From Bacteroidota bacterium (GTDB lineage: Bacteria > Bacteroidota > Bacteroidia > Cytophagales > Cyclobacteriaceae), in contig JAEZDW010000472.1 in the NCBI GenBank assembly GCA_023417955.1, forward strand, positions 1 to 11,904: a stretch of 11,904 bases of DNA. The letters run 5' to 3'. The position numbers and the translations under genes are program-made. Positions 1-5,947 of this stretch are shown in pieces. How positions within the stretch are numbered: the stretch's first letter is position 1; every line of letters starts with the position of its first letter. The notes below the pieces were generated by a model, which was not told the origin of the DNA, did not search any database, and saw only the letters and a list, made by a program, of their open reading frames with translations.

Positions 1-89
1 CGATAGAAAGAGATAGTCCTTCTAGCCTCAGCCGACGACCGAATCTTCTCCTTGAGAAGACGGCCGTTAATTCTGTTGTGAAGTGCCAT
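1..89 (-). CDS. trhO: Probable TrhO-type tRNA uridine hydroxylase (rhodanese family), N-terminal fragment
   Basis: Only the first 29 codons are present; the gene runs off the left edge. The ATG is at 87-89 on the minus strand. The visible peptide opens MALHNRIN, followed by a basic helix and the segment RRTISFY. This resembles the N-terminus of Bacteroidota TrhO/YceA proteins (formerly UPF0176), where an N-terminal helix leads into an R-x-T-(I/L)-S-F-Y strand. Family knowledge: TrhO makes 5-hydroxyuridine at tRNA position 34 in an oxygen-dependent reaction through a rhodanese domain, which here lies outside the window. A Bacteroidota -7 element lies about 50 bases upstream, supporting the gene start. 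The identification rests on a short stretch and could be wrong; that a coding region starts here is more secure. Confidence 0.55.
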   Translation of the reverse strand, partial: MALHNRINGRLLKEKIRSSAEARRTISFY

Positions 90-140
90 AAAGTACTGAT
101 CAATAGCAGGTTAATCAGATTCTTTAATAAAAATAAAAGG

Positions 141-148
141 CAAAGATA
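141..148 (-). promoter_or_regulatory. Bacteroidota-type -7 promoter element for the gene at the left edge
   Basis: On the minus strand this reads TATCTTTG, a full match to the Bacteroidota sigma-ABfr -7 consensus TAnnTTTG. It lies 51 bases upstream of the ATG at 87-89, giving an AT-rich 5' leader of roughly 45 nt. I see no clear TTTG-type -33 element at the expected distance, only a TTTT run and a TTG at imperfect spacing. The assignment therefore rests on the -7 match and on position. Confidence 0.45.
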
Positions 149-178
149 ACGATTTGACGGGCAATCGGAAAACCGTGG

Positions 179-835
179 CTACTGCTTTGCTTCAAGCTCG
201 CCGCGCAGCAATTGATTGTATTCAACGCAGGTGAGCAGACCGTGCTCGTTGCAATAGGGGCACGTGCGGTATTCGTTGGCAAAAGTTCCTCTGCGAATGA
301 TCACGTGCTCGCCCCGGCATACCGGGCAGGTAACCATGCCGGATGGACCGCAGTCGATTTCATAATTAGTGGAGAACACCTGCTCGACTTCCTGAGTCCG
401 GACTGCCTTTTCAGCGAGGAACTGCTTTTCAGCCTTCTCTTTTATTTCGACGGCTTCGCGTGAAAACTGACCGTTCGTTCCTTTTAATTGTATGTACTTG
501 TTAAGCCAGTCGATACTTTGCTGGTATTGCTTGAGAAAGTAGGAGTTCTTGCCAAAGTGGAAAGTAAGGTCAGATGGAAGACTTTTCAGGTTGGCGAGGA
601 CGTAGCGGAACTTTACATCGGCGCGGTCATATAATCCGTTTTCCAGAAACAATACCGCTGAATCATACTCGCGCATCGTGGCTGCCTTACGAGCCTGTTC
701 CTGGTTTTGGAGGTATTCCATTGCCTTTGCTTTATCGCGATCCTGTGCCGCAAGCGGGGCGACCGCTATAAGAATGAGTATAGCGGCGAGAACATGATAC
801 CGAAGCGCATATCGTCCGGGTTGCAGTGTCGTCAT
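179..835 (-). CDS. Exported TPR-like protein with a C-terminal six-cysteine zinc-ribbon-like module
   Basis: This 218-residue protein is not a family I can name. Residues 1-31 look like a Sec signal peptide: a basic start, a hydrophobic stretch from about 15 to 28, and a likely cut after AAQ. Residues about 55-120 are helical and TPR-like (phrases such as YDSAVLFLENGLYDRA and QYQQSIDWLNKYIQL). A charged, probably coiled helix follows to about 150. The tail has six cysteines in a mirror-symmetric pattern: C162, then C170-x2-C173, then C192-x2-C195, then C203, with seven residues between each outer cysteine and its CxxC pair. The phrases TCPVCRG and TCPYCNEHG recall DnaJ-type cysteine-rich zinc domains. 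The ATG overlaps the stop of the upstream ACMSD-like gene by 4 bp (832-835), so the two are probably translationally coupled. A role linked to that enzyme is inference only. Confidence 0.8.
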   Translation of the reverse strand: MTTLQPGRYALRYHVLAAILILIAVAPLAAQDRDKAKAMEYLQNQEQARKAATMREYDSAVLFLENGLYDRADVKFRYVLANLKSLPSDLTFHFGKNSYFLKQYQQSIDWLNKYIQLKGTNGQFSREAVEIKEKAEKQFLAEKAVRTQEVEQVFSTNYEIDCGPSGMVTCPVCRGEHVIIRRGTFANEYRTCPYCNEHGLLTCVEYNQLLRGELEAKQ

Positions 836-1848
836 AAGAATCGTTCAATAGGTACGTCGAGCCACGCAAGGGTGGACCGGTGAAAAATATCGCTCATGGT
901 CTTTTCGTCCAGACCCATCTCCTCAATAAACCTGCCGATTTCAAGATCACCCAGGGGAAACGGATAATCGGAGCCGAGTGTGATCCGCGCGGAACCCTGA
1001 AGTTTCAGCACGTATTCGAGCATAAGCGGGTCGTGCGTGATGCTGTCGACCCAGAACTTGCCCAGGTAGTCGCGAGGTGGTTTGTTGTTGTCGATAGCAA
1101 CCAGATCGGGACGACAATCGAAGCCGTGCTGGATACGTCCCAATGTAGGCAGAAACGAACCTCCGGCGTGAGCGAAGTTGACACGAAGTCCTGGCAGACG
1201 CGAAAACAACCCCGAAAATATCATCGAACAAAGTGCCCGTGATGTTTCGGCAGGCATGCCCACAAGCCACGGCAACCAGTATCGCTGCATATCTTTTTGT
1301 CCCATCATGTTCCACGGGTGGACCAGCACTGCCATATTCAGTTTCTCGCAGGCCTCAAAAATCGGGAAGAACCTTTCCTCATTCAGGTTAAGGTCGTTGA
1401 TGTTAGATCCGATTTGTATACCTTGAAGTCCTATCTGCTTGCACCGTTCCAGTTCCTGAATAGCCAGGTCGCTGTCCTGCATAGGGATGGTTCCAAGGCC
1501 TAAATAGTTCTTTGGCCACTTTACCAAAAGGTCAGCAATATGATCGTTGAGGTAAGCGGATATCTGCAGACAATCGTAAGGTTTGGCCCAATACGAAAAC
1601 ATAACAGGGATCGTGCAGACAACCTGGACCTGGGTTCCAAACTGCGCGTACTCATCAATACGAAGTTCAGGGTTCCAGGCGTTTTCCCGGATCTCACGAA
1701 AGAACTGGTTTCCCTTCATCATCTTGGCGACACCTTTCCGGTTATGCTGGATGTAGATGAAATCGCCATAGCCAAACTTTTCAGTCCAGTTAGGCAACTT
1801 CTTGGGGATAATGTGGGTATGAGAATCAATCTTGAGCACCGGTCGCAC
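832..1848 (-). CDS. 2-amino-3-carboxymuconate-6-semialdehyde decarboxylase-like amidohydrolase (ACMSD)
   Basis: This 338-residue cytoplasmic enzyme closely follows ACMSD along its whole length. ACMSD decarboxylates 2-amino-3-carboxymuconate semialdehyde, sending the kynurenine pathway of tryptophan breakdown towards 2-aminomuconate and away from quinolinate and NAD. Metal ligands of the amidohydrolase fold are in place: H10 and H12 (HTH), H177 (LVHPW), H227 (FAHAGG) and D294 (GSDYPFP). Family-typical phrases are FGYGDFIYIQH, the RENAW region with R51 and R54, PVMFSYWAKP (81-90), YWLPWLVGMPAET (190-202) and GRIQHGF. The start is GTG at 1848: an in-frame TGA lies two codons upstream and no ATG is available. 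GTG at 1839 is the only other sensible start. The 3' end overlaps the next gene by 4 bp. It is divergent from the Trp biosynthetic operon. A related amidohydrolase acting on a similar aromatic acid cannot be excluded. Confidence 0.9.
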   Translation of the reverse strand: MRPVLKIDSHTHIIPKKLPNWTEKFGYGDFIYIQHNRKGVAKMMKGNQFFREIRENAWNPELRIDEYAQFGTQVQVVCTIPVMFSYWAKPYDCLQISAYLNDHIADLLVKWPKNYLGLGTIPMQDSDLAIQELERCKQIGLQGIQIGSNINDLNLNEERFFPIFEACEKLNMAVLVHPWNMMGQKDMQRYWLPWLVGMPAETSRALCSMIFSGLFSRLPGLRVNFAHAGGSFLPTLGRIQHGFDCRPDLVAIDNNKPPRDYLGKFWVDSITHDPLMLEYVLKLQGSARITLGSDYPFPLGDLEIGRFIEEMGLDEKTMSDIFHRSTLAWLDVPIERFL

Positions 1849-1949
1849 AAATCAAGTTCGAAATATCGAAAGAAATTGAATGACGAGCCAACCGGTTGTC
1901 AGGAAAACGACTATTAAGGAAGCTCCGGTGGACAGAAAACAGGCACAAG

Positions 1950-2420
1950 TCAGCCGATTGCTGGTTCGATTACGGGCTCGTTGAGTTGGGGAAGCGCAAC
2001 ACCGTGAACCAGTTTTTGCTCTATTAGCTCTGCCCAGGTATTCAGGTAACAGATGACGTCTCCCTTGATATTGTGCGACAATCTGCGTTTCGGTTTTACA
2101 TGGGCGAGTATTTCCGGATCAGAAAGCCGTTCCAGGTGTTTAAGGTCGTCGATGTCAAAGCCCGTATGAAGGAGTGCGGCGATGGCGTCGTCGAATGGCA
2201 GGCCACTTGTCGGACAGTAGTCATTCAGTTGCTCACTCCAGTCGCCCGAACGCTGCATTGCGCGTTGGTGAATCTCACTTTTAGTGAGTTGAGTAACCTG
2301 CTGGCAGAGGAAACCGCAGTTGCAAAGGCCCATGTGACCCCACTGGTAGTCATCGCTGATGCGTAGCCGCTCCGCAGTAGTGCGCAGGATTGCAGGGAGG
2401 TGAGGAAGTAGTCTTGCCAT
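1950..2420 (-). CDS. Conserved-looking soluble protein of unknown function, cysteine-bearing
   Basis: This 156-residue protein has no signal peptide or membrane segment. I do not recognise a characterised family, though composition and codon use look like a real gene. A cluster at residues 27-40 (WGHMGLCNCGFLCQ) holds C33, C35 and C39; C69 lies in the phrase NDYCPTSGLPFDD. Together with H29 and nearby histidines these could bind a metal or form a redox site, but that is inference. Residues about 45-68 (SEIHQRAMQRSGDWSEQ) and 90-108 (DDLKHLERLSDPEILAHV) are predicted helices. The ATG at 2418-2420 faces the THX gene across a 125-bp intergenic region. A gap of about 100 bp separates its stop from the ACMSD-like gene downstream, so the two may share a transcript. 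No obvious Shine-Dalgarno site is seen. Confidence 0.75.
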   Translation of the reverse strand: MARLLPHLPAILRTTAERLRISDDYQWGHMGLCNCGFLCQQVTQLTKSEIHQRAMQRSGDWSEQLNDYCPTSGLPFDDAIAALLHTGFDIDDLKHLERLSDPEILAHVKPKRRLSHNIKGDVICYLNTWAELIEQKLVHGVALPQLNEPVIEPAIG

Positions 2421-2545
2421 TCGCTTATTACTTTAAGGAACAGAATTCACTTCGCTTAAGTTAAGAATTTTGAAAAAATCCTTTCCAATCGTTGCTCCTT
2501 ATATCCAGACTTTGTTATTATTGCCGGTCAATTTTGCTATTTAAC
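2421..2545. promoter_or_regulatory. Divergent intergenic region between the unknown gene and THX/trp
   Basis: This 125-bp AT-rich stretch separates two divergent genes and should hold promoters for both. On the plus strand the best -7-like matches to TAnnTTTG each have one mismatch: GAATTTTG at 2465-2472 and CAATTTTG at 2529-2536. The second is too near the THX ATG to leave a normal leader. Neither has a convincing -33 partner. There is a small inverted repeat, CTTAA-G-TTAAG, at 2455-2465. I cannot assign a specific operator. Confidence 0.35.
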
Positions 2546-2731
2546 ATGGGAAGAGGAGACAAAAAATCAAAAAAAGGTAAGCGGGCAAAGGGCTCGTACG
2601 GGGTTTCCAGAAACCGTAATACCATTAAGGCCAAGTTGAAAAGGTCGGTACAAAAGCCCGCGGCTGATGCAACTACTGCTGCTGACGCACCGGCAAAACC
2701 AAAACGTACAAGAAAGAAATCAGAAGCCTGA
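2546..2731 (+). CDS. 30S ribosomal protein THX (bTHX) with C-terminal basic tail
   Basis: This 61-residue, strongly basic protein opens with MGRGDKKSKKGKRAKGSYG, the hallmark of the THX family (Thermus THX begins GKGDRRTRRGK and continues to a GTYG). In Thermus the mature protein is about 26 residues and sits in the head of the 30S subunit, where it helps stabilise the 16S rRNA. Here a tail of about 35 residues follows: first NRNTIKAKLKRSVQK, then an Ala/Thr-rich linker, then PKRTRKKSEA. An upstream in-frame TTG at 2492 would add 18 hydrophobic residues foreign to the family, so the ATG at 2546 was chosen. The stop codon is only 4 nt before the first ATG of the trp leader peptide, and no TTTG-type -7 element is visible inside the gene. 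THX and the trp leader are therefore probably on one transcript. Confidence 0.92.
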   Translation: MGRGDKKSKKGKRAKGSYGVSRNRNTIKAKLKRSVQKPAADATTAADAPAKPKRTRKKSEA

Positions 2732-2735
2732 TAAG

Positions 2736-2792
2736 ATGAGAATGAACGTTATCAATGCATGGTGGTGGCATATGTCGGAACCCGATATGTGA
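2736..2792 (+). CDS. trpL: trp operon leader peptide with three tandem Trp codons
   Basis: A short reading frame encodes MRMNVINAWWWHMSEPDM and then TGA. Three consecutive TGG codons (2760-2768) sit in the middle, and the frame lies directly in front of trpE and an intrinsic terminator. This is the classic arrangement for ribosome-mediated attenuation: the ribosome stalls at the TGG run when charged Trp-tRNA is scarce. A second in-frame ATG at 2742 gives a 16-residue version beginning MNVIN; neither start has a Shine-Dalgarno site, so the choice is open. The stop codon (2790-2792) overlaps the 5' end of the antiterminator arm, so a ribosome reaching the stop masks that arm. The tandem Trp codons and the fit with the downstream helices make chance unlikely. 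Confidence 0.9.
   Translation: MRMNVINAWWWHMSEPDM
2769..2791 (+). promoter_or_regulatory. trp attenuator helix 1:2 (pause/anti-antiterminator hairpin)
   Basis: Immediately after the last TGG codon, CATATGTCGG (2769-2778) can pair with CCGATATGTG (2782-2791) around a three-base loop. This gives 10 base pairs, two of them G-U. A ribosome stalled on the Trp codons would cover the 5' arm and open the helix. The 3' arm shares bases 2789-2791 with the antiterminator, so the two structures compete. Folding is read by eye; no energy was computed. Confidence 0.7.
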
Positions 2793-2835
2793 ACAGCCTT
2801 GTATTATCAATATTAGCCGAAGGCCTGCTGTTCAC
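2789..2835 (+). promoter_or_regulatory. trp attenuator helix 2:3 (antiterminator)
   Basis: GTGAACAG (2789-2796) is the perfect reverse complement of CTGTTCAC (2828-2835). The next bases, CCTT (2797-2800), can pair with AAGG (2820-2823), leaving CCTG (2824-2827) as a bulge. This pairing consumes most of the 5' arm and the whole loop of the terminator hairpin, so the two cannot coexist. It is expected when the ribosome stalls at 2760-2768, leaving 2789-2800 exposed, and it allows transcription into trpE. Confidence 0.75.
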
Positions 2836-2854
2836 AGCGGGCCTTCGTGTTTTT
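2818..2854 (+). terminator. trp attenuator helix 3:4 (intrinsic terminator in the leader)
   Basis: CGAAGGCCTGCTG (2818-2830) pairs with CAGCGGGCCTTCG (2835-2847) around the tetraloop TTCA. This gives 13 base pairs with a single U-G wobble, followed by TGTTTTT. It is a strong GC-rich intrinsic terminator 57 bases before the trpE start. When Trp-tRNA is plentiful the ribosome runs to the leader stop, covers the antiterminator arm, and this hairpin ends transcription. Confidence 0.9.
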
Positions 2855-2911
2855 GGGGTATTCAGACTTAACAAGCATAAGGTAGGATTCAACAGACTGA
2901 AATGAACTACA

Positions 2912-4315
2912 ATGAAGTATAAGCTCAAGACATTTTCGAAGAAGCTTCTGGCCGACACCCTCACACCGGTAAACATCTATCTCAAACTTCGTGACGTCTA
3001 TGCCGGTAGTATTCTCCTCGAGAGTTCGGACTATCACGGTCACGAAAACAGTTTGTCATTTATCTGCTTTAATCCCATCGCATCTTTTCAGGTGCGCCAC
3101 GATGAAGCAGTGGTGAAGTACCCGGACGGAGCTGCCAAAACATTCAAGGACTTAAAGACCGGGGAGGTAACCGGATTGCTTGAGGACTTCAGGAACGCGT
3201 TCGAACCGGATAACGTCTCGTCAAGGTTTATGAATTGCGGCCTCTTCGGCTACATGGCATACGATGCTGTTCGTTATTTTGAAGACGTTGATGTCGATGT
3301 GACCGACGATGTTATTCCTGACATCCTTTACAAGTTGTACAGCTACGTTATTGTTGTCGATCACTTTTCGAACGAGCTCACGTTGTTCGAACATTGTTAC
3401 GAATCCGGTGAGCCCTGCGCCAGCACGCTCGACAAGATCGAGCAGATCATTTTCAGCAACAGGTTCTCTACCTATAAGTTTGCGCTTACCGATGGCGAGT
3501 CAAGCAATTGCACCGATGAAGAATTTCTGCAGATCGTAGACAAAGGGAAAGAACACTGCTTCCGGGGTGACGTATTTCAAATTGTGCTTTCACGCAGATT
3601 CACGACCAGCTTCAAAGGCGATGAATTCAACGTGTATCGTGCACTTCGTTCAATCAATCCGTCGCCATATCTCTTTTACTTTGACTACGGCACCTTCAAA
3701 CTCATAGGATCGTCACCCGAAGCACAGCTACAGGTAGCAAGGGGAAAGGCACATATTTATCCAATAGCGGGTACGTTTCGCCGCACAGGTAACGACCAGG
3801 ATGATGCGGCGCTTGCGGAAAAACTCGCGGCGGATGAAAAAGAAAATGCCGAACACGTCATGCTTGTCGATCTTGCCCGCAACGATATGAGCCGGAACGC
3901 TGAGCACGTTACAGTAGAGGTGTTTAAGGAGATTCAATTCTACTCACACGTTATTCACCTCGTTTCCAAAGTCACGGGTACACTCAGGGAAGGTGGATCA
4001 ATCATTCGTATGGGTGCTGACACATTTCCCGCGGGTACCCTCTCAGGCGCGCCAAAGCACATGGCGATGACTCTCATCAATAAGTACGAAAATATCAACC
4101 GAAGTTTTTATGGTGGAGCAATTGGCTTTATCGGATTCGACGGCAGCTTCAACCACGCTATCATGATAAGGACGTTCCTCAGTCACCAGAATAAACTGAT
4201 ATTCCAGGCAGGCGCGGGTATCGTTTCAAAGTCTGTTGCGGAAAACGAACTACAGGAAGTCAACAATAAACTCGCCGCGCTCAGAAAAGCGATTCTGATG
4301 GCGGAAAAAATTTAG
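2912..4315 (+). CDS. trpE: Anthranilate synthase component I
   Basis: This 467-residue cytoplasmic enzyme makes anthranilate from chorismate, using ammonia supplied by TrpG. The C-terminal chorismate-binding domain is intact: NPSPYLFYF (249-257), IGSSPE (265-270), PIAGT (284-288), the DEKENAEH...LVDLARND block (308-325), FPAGTLSGAPK (372-382), YGGAIGFI (400-407) and QAGAGIV (432-438). In the N-terminal domain the LLESS motif (35-39) of the tryptophan feedback site is present, so Trp inhibition is expected. The length suits stand-alone TrpE. The ATG at 2912 is the only in-frame start near the family's N-terminus; the ATG at 2902 is in another frame and soon reaches a stop. It is the first structural gene after the attenuator, 30 nt before trpG. 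The PabB or salicylate-synthase alternatives are made unlikely by the complete trp context. Confidence 0.97.
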   Translation: MKYKLKTFSKKLLADTLTPVNIYLKLRDVYAGSILLESSDYHGHENSLSFICFNPIASFQVRHDEAVVKYPDGAAKTFKDLKTGEVTGLLEDFRNAFEPDNVSSRFMNCGLFGYMAYDAVRYFEDVDVDVTDDVIPDILYKLYSYVIVVDHFSNELTLFEHCYESGEPCASTLDKIEQIIFSNRFSTYKFALTDGESSNCTDEEFLQIVDKGKEHCFRGDVFQIVLSRRFTTSFKGDEFNVYRALRSINPSPYLFYFDYGTFKLIGSSPEAQLQVARGKAHIYPIAGTFRRTGNDQDDAALAEKLAADEKENAEHVMLVDLARNDMSRNAEHVTVEVFKEIQFYSHVIHLVSKVTGTLREGGSIIRMGADTFPAGTLSGAPKHMAMTLINKYENINRSFYGGAIGFIGFDGSFNHAIMIRTFLSHQNKLIFQAGAGIVSKSVAENELQEVNNKLAALRKAILMAEKI

Positions 4316-4345
4316 CAATCAACTTACGTGCAGAGGACACCGACA

Positions 4346-4912
4346 ATGAAAATTCTGGTTCTTGATAATTACGATTCGTTCACATACAACCTGGTGCATA
4401 TTGTTCGCGCACTCGGCTATCCGGTGGATATTTTCCGAAACGACAAGATTTCTCTTGAGGATGTGGGGCAATACGACAAGATATTGCTTTCACCGGGCCC
4501 CGGCATCCCCGACGAAGCCGGCATCATGAAGGACGTTATCACGGAGTATGGAAAGAGCAAAAGCATACTCGGCATATGCCTCGGCCACCAGGGAATAGGC
4601 GAGGTGTTTGGAGCCGCCCTCTACAATATTCCAAAAGTCCTGCACGGCGTTACATCGATGACGGAAGTTAAAGACAACAGCGAGTACCTCTTCCGTGGTG
4701 TTTCCCCTGTCTTTCAGTCGACGCATTATCATTCATGGGCAGTGCGCGCGGATTCAATTCCCGCGGAACTGAAAGTTACGGCCGTGAACAACGAAGGTCT
4801 GATCATGGGTCTAAGTCACGTTACGTATGATGTGCGCGGTCTGCAGTTTCACCCCGAGTCGGTGATGACGCCTGAAGGACCGCGTATGCTCCGGAACTGG
4901 CTTGAAAACTAA
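4346..4912 (+). CDS. trpG: Anthranilate synthase component II (glutamine amidotransferase)
   Basis: This 188-residue class-I glutamine amidotransferase hydrolyses glutamine and channels ammonia to TrpE. It opens MKILVLDNYDSFTYNLVH, the standard family start. The triad is C78 (GICLGHQ), H169 and E171 (LQFHPES); the oxyanion segment SPGPGIPDEAG is at 49-59. The start was placed at ATG 4346 rather than at an in-frame GTG at 4328: the extra six residues do not match the family, and AGAGGA lies about eight bases before the ATG. The protein may also serve PabB for folate synthesis, as often happens when only one such gene exists; that cannot be tested here. Confidence 0.96.
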   Translation: MKILVLDNYDSFTYNLVHIVRALGYPVDIFRNDKISLEDVGQYDKILLSPGPGIPDEAGIMKDVITEYGKSKSILGICLGHQGIGEVFGAALYNIPKVLHGVTSMTEVKDNSEYLFRGVSPVFQSTHYHSWAVRADSIPAELKVTAVNNEGLIMGLSHVTYDVRGLQFHPESVMTPEGPRMLRNWLEN

Positions 4913-4950
4913 AAGTAAATACGATTTAGAACGAAATTCAATATACGCGG

Positions 4951-5940
4951 ATGAAACAGATTCTGAATGAACTGATTGAGCATCGGTCGCTGACAAAGGA
5001 GATGGCAAAAAACGTTCTCGTCGAACTTACATCGGGAAAGTACAATCACAGCCAGACCACTGCGTTTATGACCGTTTATATGATGCGAAGCATTACGATG
5101 GATGAATTGCAGGGCTTCCGTGACGCGATGCTTGAACTGTGCAGGCGCGTAAGTTTTGATCAACCGGTGATGGACGTCTGTGGTACAGGCGGTGATGGAA
5201 AGAACACCTTTAACATCTCAACCCTGTCAGCGTTTGTGGTCGCAGCAGCCGGACAGCCCGTAGCAAAGCACGGGAACTATGGCGTCTCTTCAGCGTGCGG
5301 TTCTTCAAACCTGCTTGAACATTTCGGGTACCGTTTTACGAATGATGAAGACGAACTCAAACGAAGCCTGGATCGCGCTAACATTTGCTTTATGCACGCG
5401 CCGCTGTTTCATCCGGCGATGAAAAACGTGGCGCCTATTCGAAAGGAACTTGGTGTCAAGACATTCTTCAACATGCTCGGCCCTATGGTAAACCCTGCTT
5501 TCCCAAAGCGGCAACTTGTTGGCGTGTTCAGTCTTGAACTCGCGCGCCAGTATGGATACCTGTATCAGAACACGGACAAGGATTTTGTCGTCCTGCATTC
5601 AATAGATGGTTACGACGAAGTTTCATTGACATGTCCGTTCAAATATTTCTCCAACCAGGGCGAGTGTATCGCAGAACCAGCTGATCTCGGACTACCGCAC
5701 CTTAAACTGGACGATATCCGTGGCGGTGACTCAATTGAAGAGTCCGCGTCTATCTTCATGAAGGTGCTTGAAGGGAAGGGCACTGAAGCACAAAACGCCG
5801 CTGTATGTGCCAATGCGGGCATGGCGTTGTTTGCCGGGCATCAGCGTGATGGTATCGTTGCCTGCGTTGAGCGTGCCCGTGAGGCATTGTTGTCGGGTAA
5901 GGCGCTGGAGTCGTTTCGCAAACTGATGAATCAAAACTAA
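4951..5940 (+). CDS. trpD: Anthranilate phosphoribosyltransferase
   Basis: This 329-residue enzyme joins anthranilate to PRPP, giving phosphoribosylanthranilate. The PRPP-binding loop GTGGDGKNTFNIST is at 78-91. H154 and R164, in the block HPAMKNVAPIRKELG (154-168), occupy the numbers of the anthranilate-binding residues described for the Sulfolobus enzyme. FFNMLGPMVNP follows at 172-182. A notable variation is KHGNYGVSSACGSSN (106-120), where most family members have Arg after KHGN and SGS-type residues later. The length is normal for a stand-alone TrpD, with no TrpG fusion. The gene starts 38 nt after trpG and ends 7 nt before trpC. Confidence 0.96.
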   Translation: MKQILNELIEHRSLTKEMAKNVLVELTSGKYNHSQTTAFMTVYMMRSITMDELQGFRDAMLELCRRVSFDQPVMDVCGTGGDGKNTFNISTLSAFVVAAAGQPVAKHGNYGVSSACGSSNLLEHFGYRFTNDEDELKRSLDRANICFMHAPLFHPAMKNVAPIRKELGVKTFFNMLGPMVNPAFPKRQLVGVFSLELARQYGYLYQNTDKDFVVLHSIDGYDEVSLTCPFKYFSNQGECIAEPADLGLPHLKLDDIRGGDSIEESASIFMKVLEGKGTEAQNAAVCANAGMALFAGHQRDGIVACVERAREALLSGKALESFRKLMNQN

Positions 5941-5947
5941 CCGGGTT

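Noticed and set aside
880..1917. Several plus-strand open frames (880-1242, 1178-1426, 1540-1917) opposite the ACMSD-like gene
   Set aside because: No recognisable domains; each is antisense to an enzyme with all catalytic residues in place.
1849..1949. Possible small gene or promoter between the unknown gene and the ACMSD-like gene
   Set aside because: Short frames here lack a start in good context or are interrupted; the only TTTG near the ACMSD start overlaps its GTG and cannot be a -7 element.
2455..2465. CTTAA-G-TTAAG inverted repeat as an operator
   Set aside because: Only 5 bp per arm and AT-rich, so easily expected by chance; no second copy seen.
2492..2545. TTG-initiated N-terminal extension of THX (18 hydrophobic residues)
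   Set aside because: The THX family begins at MGRGDKK; the extension does not fit and the region is the divergent promoter space.
4328..4345. GTG-initiated extension of trpG
   Set aside because: The six added residues do not match the family, and the ATG at 4346 has an AGAGGA at good spacing and the standard MKILVLDNYDSFTYN start.
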